Part shown: positions 27,341 to 35,129 of the stretch, piece by piece
Layout: each line of letters begins with the position of its first letter
How positions within the stretch are numbered: position 1 is the stretch's first letter
Origin: a virus
IMG/VR virus record: IMGVR_UViG_3300026518_000008
Location: 1-64,000 of that record
Length of the DNA stretch: 64,000 nucleotides
Reading direction: 5' to 3' (one strand)
Notes under the pieces: model-generated
What the model was told of the DNA's origin: nothing
The model's input: only the letters and a program-made list of their open reading frames with translations
The model's database searches: none
Position numbers and translations under genes: made by a program

Positions 27341-27853
27341 TTATAGCCTATTTGCTATATTGATTGTGTACTCCATTGCTTGGTCTGTTGTGATTACTTT
27401 TCTTTTATCTTCGTATATGATGTTCGCCCATCCCTTTGCATAGTCATCATCATTCGTGATCACATCTGGATCCAGCTTATTCACTTTGATTTTATTATAC
27501 GCAGATATCTTTCTTGGATAGTCCATCACTTCTCCATCGTTGTCGATGAACAATATGTTATCTCCAGAACTTCTCCATTCTCTACATCCATCTATCCAAC
27601 CTTGCTCTATTCCATCCGAGTCTATATAGCTTATGTCGAGCCCCCACGGGCTAGAATGTTCATCTTCATGTAGTATTTTTTCGTTTATTTCATATACTTT
27701 TGCTACATCGGCTATATCTACCATCTCTACTATCTCTTGCATTACTGGCTCATCTTCTACGTTAGCCATCAGCATCAGAGGCCCATCTATCATTACAGAG
27801 TCGCAGTAGTTTACTATTGCTTCTCCATTTTTTAGTTCGATTCTATATTTAAT
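27341..27853 (-). CDS. Unknown acidic protein, probable ATT start, 170 aa
   Basis: The first ATG in frame (27793) lies inside clearly coding sequence: the 20 upstream codons read KYRIELKNGEAIVNYCDSV, and the ribosome site AAAGGAT is at 27860-27866. The only codon at correct spacing is ATT (27853-27851). The protein is Asp/Glu-rich with WGLDISYIDSDGIEQGW. Family unknown. If ATT is not used, the protein starts at 27793 (150 aa) with no good ribosome site. Confidence 0.6.
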   Translation of the reverse strand: MKYRIELKNGEAIVNYCDSVMIDGPLMLMANVEDEPVMQEIVEMVDIADVAKVYEINEKILHEDEHSSPWGLDISYIDSDGIEQGWIDGCREWRSSGDNILFIDNDGEVMDYPRKISAYNKIKVNKLDPDVITNDDDYAKGWANIIYEDKRKVITTDQAMEYTINIANRL

Positions 27854-28037
27854 AGTATATCCTTTGGTTTATTTATCGGATTGTATCTTGAGTTTACTTA
27901 GGTGATTCTTACGTATATGTTGGAGTTTTTTGTTGTAGTTGTCTATAGACATCTACATAGATATTTATTGATATCTATTGATGTCTATTGATGTCTATTT
28001 GTTCGTTACGAATTTTGAAATTCTTTTGTACTATGTA

Positions 28038-28097
28038 CTACTTCATTTTTTTAGTTGGTTTTTTCATCTTAGCTTTTGCTTTAGTTTTGCACGCCAT
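28038..28097 (-). CDS. Lysine-rich peptide, 19 aa
   Basis: MACKTKAKAKMKKPTKKMK, behind an excellent AAGGAGATAAG ribosome site and a TGATACAAT -10-like element. More than half of its residues are Lys, so it is strongly basic. It could bind nucleic acid. Too short for homology. Confidence 0.5.
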   Translation of the reverse strand: MACKTKAKAKMKKPTKKMK

Positions 28098-28161
28098 CTT
28101 ATCTCCTTTCTTTTAGATTTTATATTGTATCATCTGTAGCTTTACATGTTTTTTTGTTGTC

Positions 28162-28677
28162 CTAGAATTCATTTGTTGGCTGTTCAGTATCTATTATTTT
28201 CTTAGCATCATATTCAGCTTTTGTTATTTCATAGTGGTTTGATGATTGAATAAAATTCGCTCTCTCAATTACCTCATATCTCCATCTTGCTTGTCTCATA
28301 GTTCTCACATATACATTTGTAAAAACTCCTTCAGAACCAGCGAGGAAAATATTTGCATGACTTGGGAATACTGGGCTATAGCTATACGACGTGCTTCCAC
28401 CTCCTGCTACATATCCTTTTTTATGATTAATTTTTATATGTCCATCTTCAGCTAGCTTATTTACATGTGTATAAAATGTCTTTTCAGATATACTAAACAG
28501 TTCTGCCCAATGCTTCTGCGTTTTGTGCAGTGTTTTAGCTCTAGAATACCCAAATGACTCTTGTACTATGTCTATGAATATCTGTCTATTCTTTTGAGCT
28601 ACGTTCTTTCTAGCGTACTGAACCATAATACCTATATTTTGCCATCCGTTAGTCGGATTCAATTCTTGTTCGTTCAT
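28162..28677 (-). CDS. Winged-helix replication/regulator-like protein, 171 aa
   Basis: Central HTH-like segment WAELFSISEKTFYTHVNKLAE followed by a wing (GHIKINHKKGYV). The N-terminus is YARKNVAQKNRQIFIDIVQ. The layout resembles plasmid/phage replication initiators or helix-turn-helix regulators. Its start lies inside the end of the RHH gene, and the iterated palindromes at 28891-29006 lie upstream of both, suggesting autoregulation or origin binding. Confidence 0.55.
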   Translation of the reverse strand: MNEQELNPTNGWQNIGIMVQYARKNVAQKNRQIFIDIVQESFGYSRAKTLHKTQKHWAELFSISEKTFYTHVNKLAEDGHIKINHKKGYVAGGGSTSYSYSPVFPSHANIFLAGSEGVFTNVYVRTMRQARWRYEVIERANFIQSSNHYEITKAEYDAKKIIDTEQPTNEF

Positions 28678-28819
28678 TGTCTGCCAACTTTCTAGCTAAT
28701 ATTCTTATTGCTGCGGATATGTTTACCGCTCCTGTTTTATTGATACTATATTCTCTTAGTGCATTTACTGTACTTTCGTCCAGTAGAACCGTTATCTTTC
28801 TTTTTTTTGGGCTGTCCAT
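28649..28819 (-). CDS. Ribbon-helix-helix (CopG-like) repressor, 56 aa
   Basis: PKKRKITVLLDESTVNALR is a typical RHH strand-helix, followed by a second helix (SAAIRILARKLADNE). It overlaps the 171-aa gene by 29 bp. An array of palindromic 18-bp repeats lies 70 bp upstream, a natural operator for RHH dimers binding cooperatively. Confidence 0.7.
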   Translation of the reverse strand: MDSPKKRKITVLLDESTVNALREYSINKTGAVNISAAIRILARKLADNERTRIESD

Positions 28820-28890
28820 TTATGATTCCTTTGTTTAGATACCGGAAGTATACATACTCTATACTTAATTTATACTGAATCATAGTCATT

Positions 28891-29006
28891 CAGTAAATTT
28901 TACGGTATAGCTATCCAGTAATTTTTACTGTATTCATGCAGTAAATTTTACGGTATTCAGTGGAAATTTTTACGGGATCTAATAGACGCCGTAAATTTTA
29001 CGGTAT
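28891..29006. repeat. Five iterated palindromic 18-bp repeats (operator/iteron array)
   Basis: Copies of CAGTAAATTTTACGGTAT or close variants start at 28891, 28916, 28939, 28958 and 28989, about 24 bp apart. Each core (CCGTAAATTTTACGG in the last copy) is nearly palindromic. The array lies between the leftward RHH/wHTH pair and the rightward 179-aa gene. It could be the RHH operator, replication iterons, or both. Confidence 0.8.
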
Positions 29007-29026
29007 CTATTAAGTACCCTAGTTAA

Positions 29027-29100
29027 AGGAACCTATTTATAGGTTCCTAGATATATTCTCTTCGAGAACCTACTGTCATGTTCTTTGCTTTGCAGAACAT
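29027..29100. other. Two hairpins in divergent regulatory region
   Basis: AGGAACCTA-TTTA-TAGGTTCCT (29027-29048) is a perfect 9-bp hairpin. CATGTTCT and AGAACATG arms (about 29076-29100) form a second one. Neither is followed by a T-run on the plus strand. The rest of 28820-29216 holds the repeat array and a TATACT-like -10 about 35 bp before the rightward gene. No coding frame is visible. Confidence 0.5.
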
Positions 29101-29216
29101 GACGAAAAATGTTTGGTTTATTACCGATGAAGAGTGGAGGAGAGTTGTACTACTTTTAGTACAGATTCAGTTTCATATGATATACTATCATTATATTTAC
29201 ATATAGGATTATTATC

Positions 29217-29756
29217 ATGAGTGAGTTTACAGAGTATCGCAGACTAGGTTCTGCTTGGGCTAGACCAGTTACCGCATATGATTGTACTGGAGAGGGAATC
29301 GAGAGGCTAGAGTCGATAGGAGTATCTATTTCACCAGCAGATCTTGATGCAGGATCACCTAGAATTGGTGACATGATATGCATGAATCCATCTAATTATG
29401 CAGATCAGTGGCTAGTAACTCACGATTACTTTCAGGAGAACTTCGAGCATATTGCCTCTGGTTCTGATGTATTGCATACAGGATCTCAGATTGGTGTTCG
29501 CAGAGGCTCACTTGATTCAGTGAATAGCGAGCGTTTTTACAGAGGGCTACGATTCGAGTTTAGCGGTAGCTCAGATGACTTTATTGAGATATCTACATCT
29601 GGAGTTCGTACGCTATTTGGAGCTAATTCACAGATGGCTGACGATGCCTATACTAGATCGCTTGAGGATGCTATTAGAGACTACATATCTCGCGTTGATG
29701 CTGGAGAGATACTTTCTACTAACACATATGAGAAATTTAGAGAGCTACTTAGTTAG
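29217..29756 (+). CDS. Unknown protein, 179 aa
   Basis: Starts MSEFTEYRRLGSAWARPVTA and is acidic, with a mixed alpha/beta look and no membrane segment. The only rightward gene in this otherwise leftward block, it is divergent from the RHH repressor and probably controlled by the same array. Its 3' end overlaps the oppositely oriented GIY-YIG-like gene by 4 bp. A perfect reverse motif copy is at 29455-29467. Confidence 0.6.
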   Translation: MSEFTEYRRLGSAWARPVTAYDCTGEGIERLESIGVSISPADLDAGSPRIGDMICMNPSNYADQWLVTHDYFQENFEHIASGSDVLHTGSQIGVRRGSLDSVNSERFYRGLRFEFSGSSDDFIEISTSGVRTLFGANSQMADDAYTRSLEDAIRDYISRVDAGEILSTNTYEKFRELLS

Positions 29757-30148
29757 GGTATCACTTGGTGATACGCATCTAATATCACATCTTCTTCGGC
29801 TTTGAAAAATTCAGTGCATCCATCGAATCTTTCTGCTGGTTCGTATCCATATATTTTCAGTAGATTGTGTATAGCTTTTTCATCTCCATATGGATCTTTT
29901 GATTTTCTATCTCGTTTTAGTCTAGACATTGGTACTACTTGATATGACAGATATATACTTCTGAGCACTTGCATGAATCTATCTATACTTGACTTCCCAC
30001 TAGCCTTTCCTATTTTGTATACTACATCTCCGTCCAGCTTAAATTTCATGCAGTATACTCTCCCCTGGTTCTTAGGCGGTTTATCTGCTCGTCCACTAGC
30101 TCTATCTACATATTCTTCACTTGTACCTATCAGATTTGCTATTGACAT
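29753..30148 (-). CDS. GIY-YIG-like nuclease domain protein (T5orf172-like), 131 aa
   Basis: GRVYCMKFKL and VVYKIGKASG occupy the GIY and YIG positions. DRFMQVL supplies the arginine and DEKAIHNLLKIYG the glutamate expected later in the fold. This pattern matches T5orf172/Mug113-type GIY-YIG proteins. It may be a stand-alone homing or DNA-repair nuclease. A near-motif copy is at 30062-30074. Confidence 0.6.
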   Translation of the reverse strand: MSIANLIGTSEEYVDRASGRADKPPKNQGRVYCMKFKLDGDVVYKIGKASGKSSIDRFMQVLRSIYLSYQVVPMSRLKRDRKSKDPYGDEKAIHNLLKIYGYEPAERFDGCTEFFKAEEDVILDAYHQVIP

Positions 30149-30154
30149 ATACTA

Positions 30155-30379
30155 CTACTGTTCAGAACCAGTGGTGATGAGCTCAGCTGCTTCAGATGGT
30201 ACTATCCAGGATATCTCGTTGAGACCTTCAGGTATTGACAGAGACTCACAGTTTGGACAAGTTAGGATACTTACCAGCAGTGGTTCACCAGATGGAGACT
30301 CTATATCTAGCTTTGATATCAGATCTGCTTCCATATCAAATCCTAGACGGCAATGTGGGCACACATATATATTACTCAT
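30155..30379 (-). CDS. Zinc-ribbon protein, 74 aa
   Basis: YVCPHCRLGF near the start and LTCPNCESL at ~40 give a four-cysteine zinc ribbon. The C-terminus is acidic. It precedes the GIY-YIG-like gene in a leftward operon. A motif copy (30162-30174) overlaps the last codons (TTGSEQ). Confidence 0.6.
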   Translation of the reverse strand: MSNIYVCPHCRLGFDMEADLISKLDIESPSGEPLLVSILTCPNCESLSIPEGLNEISWIVPSEAAELITTGSEQ

Positions 30380-30389
30380 ATTCCATTCC

Positions 30390-30635
30390 TTATAGTATTA
30401 GTCCCAGACTCGGACTTTCTTTGAGCAGTTTTGCTTTCTCAACTGCTTCCTGCTCTTGTTGTTCCAGCCACTTCTGTCTGGCTAGATCATATACCATTCT
30501 TACTCCGTTTATTATATCTACTGTTATCCAGCATATATCTTTCCATTCAGAGTCTATGTATGCCCATCTAGGCAATTCATCCATTTGTTTGAGTAGTCTT
30601 GGTTTCATATTGTGGATTATACCACAACATTTCAT
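30390..30635 (-). CDS. Unknown small protein, 81 aa
   Basis: Helical and charged (ARQKWLEQQEQEAVEKAKLL). TGGTATAAT occurs inside the first codons, so a shorter product starting at MKPRLLKQ (30608) is possible. Function unknown. Confidence 0.5.
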   Translation of the reverse strand: MKCCGIIHNMKPRLLKQMDELPRWAYIDSEWKDICWITVDIINGVRMVYDLARQKWLEQQEQEAVEKAKLLKESPSLGLIL

Positions 30636-30641
30636 ATTTGA

Positions 30642-31169
30642 CTAGTCGTCTCGTTTTATCATATGTTCTTGATCACAGCTTTGATTCCACTGATAGATTG
30701 CTTGCAGTTTTCTTGTTGATATTATCATTAGCTGGTTTGCCATATATTGAGTCTTGTTTAGCTTTATCGCTAGACCTTTCTCTTTGAGCAGCTTCATACC
30801 TTTTCTGAATGCCTGAGCATAAGCATCAGATTCCCAGTATTTTGCTGGTATATAGCTTATTCCATCAGAGTACATTTCGTCAGTGATTTCGTCTCGTACC
30901 CACCTAGATGTCCGTCTTAGTGTTAGCAGAGCAAAATGCTCACGCTTTGTCATCTCATATGTTGCCTCTAGAGGGTCTATCGCTTCTAGTCCTGATCTAA
31001 TATTTTTTGCTCCTGATCCTACCATATAGTATGATATATTTACATCTAATTCTTTTATTATTTTTACGCCATGACCTTTAGGTATGTCTAAGGTTACATT
31101 GTGTATACTTTTATTACTACTCACTAGTAACACCTCGCTATCGGAGATGTCAGTCTCCGATTCTTTCAT
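30642..31169 (-). CDS. RepL-like winged-helix protein, 175 aa
   Basis: Central helical segment MTKREHFALLTLRRTSRWV, a kinase-less wHTH pattern, then LKEKGLAIKLNKTQYMANQL, which matches the end of the 158-aa RepL-like protein (RLTIKLDTGVYMVNP). Palindromic operator-like DNA at 31221-31265 precedes it. It is a probable replication initiator-type regulator. Confidence 0.55.
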   Translation of the reverse strand: MKESETDISDSEVLLVSSNKSIHNVTLDIPKGHGVKIIKELDVNISYYMVGSGAKNIRSGLEAIDPLEATYEMTKREHFALLTLRRTSRWVRDEITDEMYSDGISYIPAKYWESDAYAQAFRKGMKLLKEKGLAIKLNKTQYMANQLMIISTRKLQAIYQWNQSCDQEHMIKRDD

Positions 31170-31220
31170 TTTATTTTATCTTCTCATTAATTTTTTTTAC
31201 ATATAATAGTATATCATATT

Positions 31221-31265
31221 TTTGGTCAACTTCTGACCAAATCGTATATGTTTTTGGTCAACTTT
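31221..31265 (-). promoter_or_regulatory. Inverted-repeat operator before RepL-like gene
   Basis: TTTGGTCA (31221-31228) and TGACCAAA (31234-31241) form an 8-bp inverted repeat. A third half-site TTTTGGTCAAC follows at about 31253. AT-rich -10-like sequence (TATACT leftward) lies between it and the gene. Confidence 0.6.
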
Positions 31266-31400
31266 TGGTTTTGGATATTCCGTGCTACACGATGCTGGGC
31301 AGGAATTCCCTATATTATAGAATATATTATAGAACAGCATATCTACGTTCGCATGACTACGCATGCTCACAGTTCATCTCTCCGAGGGAGACTGTGGGAT

Positions 31401-31440
31401 ACTATTTACCTTATCTATGAGGTATATTCAGAACCAGGGG
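31401..31440 (+). repeat. Extended dispersed element (two-box copy)
   Basis: ACTATTTACC at 31401-31410 and TCAGAACCAGGGG at 31428-31440, starts 27 bp apart, in noncoding DNA. The rest of 31266-31596 shows no convincing gene. Confidence 0.75.
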
Positions 31441-31596
31441 AGATGGACTACTACAGATTTCAGAGTTTAGTTATTTAGTGGTCCAGATCTGATTTCAGCT
31501 CAGACTGGTATAGGCTGGACATTTTTTGTTTCCAGACTTAATCTGGTCAGCTGGCTATTGACTTGCCTAGATGTTTGCAGACTTGGATAACATCCT

Positions 31597-31743
31597 TTAC
31601 GGATCTTTTGCCTTGTAGCAATAGCAATCGTTGCATCTTTTGTCCATCTCTATACTTAAGTGCATTCTATTACACCAGTTGTTACTACTTAGACCGTTAA
31701 GATCAACCATATACATACACTTCTTGCAGGCTTGCTTAGTCAT
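31597..31743 (-). CDS. Cysteine-rich zinc-finger microprotein, 48 aa
   Basis: MTKQACKKCMYMVDL, then WCNRM and CNDCYCYKA give six cysteines in two clusters, as in a small zinc finger. AAAGGA sits 8 bp before the ATG. It is the only gene between two regulator genes. DNA on both sides (31441-31596, 31744-31915) holds no other clear gene except a motif copy at 31866-31878. Confidence 0.6.
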   Translation of the reverse strand: MTKQACKKCMYMVDLNGLSSNNWCNRMHLSIEMDKRCNDCYCYKAKDP

Positions 31744-31915
31744 GGATTTTCCTTTGACTCACAGTCGGCTTTGAACCAGTCGCAGTCTTATATTATTGTA
31801 TCTACTTTGATCTTAGCTTTGGCTTTGGCTCACAGCTAACTTCAGACTTTGTATATGCATTCATCTCCCTGGTTCTGACTTATTACAGAGGTAGTCCTTG
31901 GTAGGCTGCCGCAGG

Positions 31916-32392
31916 CTAGATGTTCTCTAGATCACTTAGTTGTTCTTTCCATATCATTTGAGCTTCTTCTCTTTGCTCATTAGATCTGATTCTTTTACCA
32001 GTGAATACCATTGGATTCACCATATACACTCCAGTATCTAGTTTGATTGTTAGTCTGTCCGGTCTCACTTCTTCAGTGCTCTTGAGAAATGTTGTCAGCT
32101 TCTGTCTTGATACGTCTAGATCTTTCGCTAGCTTTCCTATGTTTGATATTCGTATTTCATTTTGCTTGTCTGCCATCTCCAGCAGTATTCTGAATATCCG
32201 TATGTCTTTTGATGACTTACAGATTTGTTCTTGTATTTCGAATAGGTTCATTGAGTTTATCCTTGATGTTAGATTTTTTATGCTATAATATTTTTTAGAA
32301 ACTTCATGTGTACCACTTATTCGGTGCAGTTCTCCGGTATCTGGATTCATAATATCCAGATCCACCTTATATACTTCATTTTTTTCGAGCAT
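31916..32392 (-). CDS. RepL-like replication initiator/regulator, 158 aa
   Basis: The middle shows a winged helix, ISNIGKLAKDLDVSRQKLT, and the end TIKLDTGVYMVNPMVFTGK resembles the RepL family of plasmid replication proteins. It has its own consensus promoter and an operator covering the likely start site, so it is probably autoregulated. It could act as repressor or initiator. RepL-type genes are known from phage-plasmids. Confidence 0.6.
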   Translation of the reverse strand: MLEKNEVYKVDLDIMNPDTGELHRISGTHEVSKKYYSIKNLTSRINSMNLFEIQEQICKSSKDIRIFRILLEMADKQNEIRISNIGKLAKDLDVSRQKLTTFLKSTEEVRPDRLTIKLDTGVYMVNPMVFTGKRIRSNEQREEAQMIWKEQLSDLENI

Positions 32393-32406
32393 TTCTCATC
32401 CTTTAC

Positions 32407-32459
32407 TGACAACTGTCAGTTGTCAAATGTATTATACCAGTTACCACATAGAATGTCAA
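32407..32459 (-). promoter_or_regulatory. Perfect sigma-70 promoter with 19-bp palindromic operator
   Basis: Leftward TTGACA (32459-32454), 17 bp, TATAAT (32436-32431), then the perfect palindrome TGACAACTG-T-CAGTTGTCA at 32407-32425 over the start site. The ATG of the 158-aa gene follows within 20 bp, with AAAGGAT as ribosome site. Confidence 0.85.
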
Positions 32460-33059
32460 TATGTCTCGTAGTCATGGTACTTGCAGAGGATTTGGTCTTT
32501 GTTGGCTATTTATATAGTCATATAGACTTGGTATAGACTTTGACTCAATTACTATCACTATACTTATAACTGTCTTCATATATATATTTATATAGACTAC
32601 AGATCTTTGGTTCTGAGGTAGAGTCATCATTGTAATTGTTCAGACCGAAGGTCAGGGCCGACCGCTTTAGGTCACGTGTAGAGGCTTACAAATTTTTTTG
32701 TGTGTATATTTTTTTGTGTGTACATGTTAGAATAAAAATTTGTGCGTACATATTGGCAGGGTTTCGCTTCAGGCACATTTCAGATCAAAGTACCCCCCAC
32801 TACTATTATTCCCTTCTGCACTCATTTTCACCACCTCATCTACATAGAGTTCGGCTTCTGTCTTCCTATCTTTGGTTCTTAGTTATTCCTTTCTCTGCAC
32901 ACAGTAATCAGCTCTTGTCCATCCTTTGGTTCTGAGGTATTACCTAGTTGTACTGCTACTATAGCCTTTCGTGTAATAGATATATGTACATTCATTGTGA
33001 ATGTATACGACTATCACAATCCAGTACCATCGAGTACATTATTCTGTAGGAGGAATATC
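32460..33059. other. 600-bp intergenic region with direct repeats
   Basis: No coding frame is convincing. Visible features are two adjacent copies of ATTTTTTTGTGTGTAY (32692-32725), two variant motif copies with TTTGGTTCTGAGG (32607 and 32925), and a TCTCTGCACACAG block repeated at 33861. It separates leftward from rightward transcription, so early rightward promoters should lie here. Confidence 0.5.
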
Positions 33060-33425
33060 ATGAGCTATAATACTCAACAAACTCAAGTCTCTAAAAAGAG
33101 CACTCCATTCGTTAAAACATCTAGCGGTCATTCAATAAACTATACAGGTCTAAAGCCTTCTGAAGGTTTATCTGTGTCTTTAGCTTTATCTGTTGACGCA
33201 GACGGCAACACCATTAAGTCTTTGGACAACAATGGTACAGAAACTGTATCATTTCGTAACTCGTTCTCAGACGGCGACTTGTTTACATATATTCCTGTTG
33301 AAGACGTTGGTACTAAGAAGTCAGTGAAGTTGCTTGTCGATTCTAACGGAACTAAGTTTGCATCGTTTACTGTGCAGAACACTATCATTATCAATGAGGC
33401 GGGTGCTAAACCTGCTTCATTGTAG
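33060..33425 (+). CDS. Unknown beta-rich protein, probably highly expressed, 121 aa
   Basis: GTAGGAGGAATATC precedes the ATG, one of the strongest ribosome sites in the window. The protein is Ser/Thr/Asn/Val-rich with alternating polarity (beta) and no membrane segment. Codons are biased to CGT, GGT and AAC, unlike the AGA-rich neighbours, as in highly expressed genes. It heads a three-gene cluster. Function unknown. Confidence 0.65.
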   Translation: MSYNTQQTQVSKKSTPFVKTSSGHSINYTGLKPSEGLSVSLALSVDADGNTIKSLDNNGTETVSFRNSFSDGDLFTYIPVEDVGTKKSVKLLVDSNGTKFASFTVQNTIIINEAGAKPASL

Positions 33426-33435
33426 GAGGTGTACT

Positions 33436-33717
33436 ATGCCAGTTGAATTCAGCTTATTTAGTATAATCGCTATTGTATTACTATTTTGGTTCGTATGGTC
33501 TCAATTGAAGTCCAGCAAAACTATCCAAGTTGTTGCTACTAGCATCCAAGACCAGGTTGAACTTGGTGCTAAATGGTCTCAGGCAACTATGGTTGACACT
33601 GCTTCTAAGTCCAATATGTCTCGTGCAATCGAGCTAACAGAGAAGCGTGATGAGCTTACACAGCTCAACATCACCAAAGCTTCAGTATCTAAAATCCGTG
33701 AAGAGTGGGGTATATAA
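33436..33717 (+). CDS. Single-pass membrane protein with coiled-coil tail, 93 aa
   Basis: N-terminal membrane segment LFSIIAIVLLFWFVW, then a helical tail ending ASVSKIREEWGI. It is a paralogue of the 78-aa protein at 35130-35366, which has the same plan and ends EMIREEMGI. Behind GGAGGT. Expression-type codons. Role unknown. Confidence 0.65.
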   Translation: MPVEFSLFSIIAIVLLFWFVWSQLKSSKTIQVVATSIQDQVELGAKWSQATMVDTASKSNMSRAIELTEKRDELTQLNITKASVSKIREEWGI

Positions 33718-33815
33718 TGTATCCTATTATCATATCAGTAGTCCTTATCGGGCTACTAATACTTATCGGAGTTACTGTATCAAAGTTGGTCGACATGGAC
33801 TCACATCCATTTTGA
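33717..33815 (+). CDS. Membrane microprotein, 32 aa
   Basis: The ATG overlaps the previous stop (TAATG). It is nearly all one hydrophobic helix (VVLIGLLILIGVTV) with a short polar tail. It probably acts with the coupled 93-aa membrane protein. Confidence 0.6.
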   Translation: MYPIIISVVLIGLLILIGVTVSKLVDMDSHPF

Positions 33816-34343
33816 CTATTTCAGCGTCCCTTCGTTGGGATGCTTATCTTTTTCTTTTCCTCTCTGCACACAGCAGTTATTCGTTTATATATTATGTATC
33901 TTTTGATTTCTATATTTCGCTATTTGCTTGAGTTCGTTTATTTTAAGTTCTCCTTTGCACACACGGTCGAGAGAACCACAAGAGTACACTACAAGTTTTT
34001 TGTGTTTGCAGTTTTCGTCCCTTTCGTGTGTTGGTATTGTTTATTATTTTATTATGTGTTCGTTGTTCTACCAGTATGTTATCTATGGATAGATATGGTT
34101 ATATATTTGAACCAGAACCGAACCAATAGAAATTGATATTCACACTCAGAATTGAGTTATTCACATGTTATTCACATCTACTTATGTATGTAGAATATGC
34201 CGGTATAGAGGGCATTATAGGTCTTTTTCAATTCCTACTCTTACAGCTTCACTTCTACTCCAGAAACACAAAATGTGAATAACTCTATAAACACAAACGT
34301 ACATATCTCAACAGAGAACCAACACACACCAAAGGAGACAACA
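33816..34343. other. Noncoding region with DnaA-box-like sites
   Basis: An AT-rich stretch without a credible gene. It holds three TTATTCACA-type sites near its right end (34157-34282) and two GCACACA repeats (33865, 33957). Candidate origin or regulatory region. Confidence 0.5.
34157..34282. promoter_or_regulatory. Cluster of three DnaA-box-like 9-mers
   Basis: TTATTCACA at 34157-34165 and 34168-34176 (direct, 11 bp apart) and its complement TGTGAATAA at 34274-34282. They differ by one base from the Escherichia coli consensus TTATCCACA. AT-rich flanks. Possible replication origin. Not proven. Confidence 0.5.
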
Positions 34344-34571
34344 ATGGCACTATCATCAACAGCTAGAGACTTCAGACTAGCATACATTCAATACATGATC
34401 TCAGAGGCTATGTCTACAACTAATATCGAGGACCAAGACAAAATAGCTAGAGAGATCCAGGCTTCATCACTACAATTACCATTCAGAGAATTAGTAGACA
34501 TGGCCATATACGACGGATTAATCGACTCATTCGATGACATATACACAGAACCAGAGGGAGATATACTATGA
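34344..34571 (+). CDS. Unknown small acidic protein, 75 aa
   Basis: AAAGGAG precedes the ATG. Helical and acidic (SLQLPFRELVDMAIYDGLID), ending TEPEGDIL, where a motif copy (34546-34557) forms the last codons. The stop overlaps the next start (ATGA). Confidence 0.6.
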   Translation: MALSSTARDFRLAYIQYMISEAMSTTNIEDQDKIAREIQASSLQLPFRELVDMAIYDGLIDSFDDIYTEPEGDIL

Positions 34572-34657
34572 TACACAACATAGACACAGTAATAACAGGC
34601 TACACAGTTGCAACAGTATTATTCTTAACTACAATATACTTTGCCTATTCACTATAA
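34568..34657 (+). CDS. Membrane microprotein, 29 aa
   Basis: ATGA overlap with the 75-aa gene. One hydrophobic helix, VATVLFLTTIYFAYSL. Likely inner-membrane. Function unknown. Confidence 0.5.
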   Translation: MIHNIDTVITGYTVATVLFLTTIYFAYSL

Positions 34658-34667
34658 GGAGATAACA

Positions 34668-34874
34668 ATGAACCAGAAACCAATCACAGCTCAAGACAAA
34701 GTCACATTAGACATGTACATGGCATACATCCATCCAGACGAGAATTTATTCTCAGACACAGAAATTATGGAGTCCATACTTCGTATACAGCAGATAGTTG
34801 GAGACAGACTTGAGGTAGACACCATGACTAATGCAGAGCTTTATGCAGCACTAGATATTCTTGTAGCTGCATAG
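34668..34874 (+). CDS. Unknown small acidic protein, 68 aa
   Basis: Start chosen at 34668 because AAGGAG lies 7 bp before it. Helical (AYIHPDENLFSDTEIMESIL). In an operon with the two preceding genes. Function unknown. Confidence 0.55.
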   Translation: MNQKPITAQDKVTLDMYMAYIHPDENLFSDTEIMESILRIQQIVGDRLEVDTMTNAELYAALDILVAA

Positions 34875-35008
34875 ACCTATGTACACATACAACAATATTC
34901 GATTCGCTACCAAGCTGGATCGAGACACATATTATATCCGTATGGAGCTCTACCTCAGAACCAGAGGCTAGACTACATACCAAATCTTACAACGGGAGGA
35001 ATTTGATT

Positions 35009-35068
35009 ATGAATTCATTTGACGATCAGTACGACGAAGATTCTAGATTAATCTTTTGTCAAGGGTAG
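35009..35068 (+). CDS. Acidic peptide, 19 aa
   Basis: MNSFDDQYDEDSRLIFCQG after GGGAGGA at 10 bp. Short but with a good ribosome site between two real genes. Low certainty. Confidence 0.35.
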   Translation: MNSFDDQYDEDSRLIFCQG

Positions 35069-35129
35069 ATACTACCATCATGCTTTGACCTGAAAAGGTC
35101 TTCAACTAATTACCATACAGGAGATAGAT

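Noticed and set aside
28891-29006. CRISPR-like array
   Set aside because: Repeats are 18 bp with ~6-bp spacers and are palindromic, far too short for repeat-spacer units. An operator or iteron array fits better.
31248-31478. Plus-strand 76-codon frame across the two-box motif copy
   Set aside because: No ribosome site and unlikely composition. The region looks noncoding with operator sequence.
33647-34136. Plus-strand open frames in the 33.6-34.1 kb region
   Set aside because: Phe/Tyr/Val-rich translations of AT-rich DNA without ribosome sites. Noncoding is more likely.
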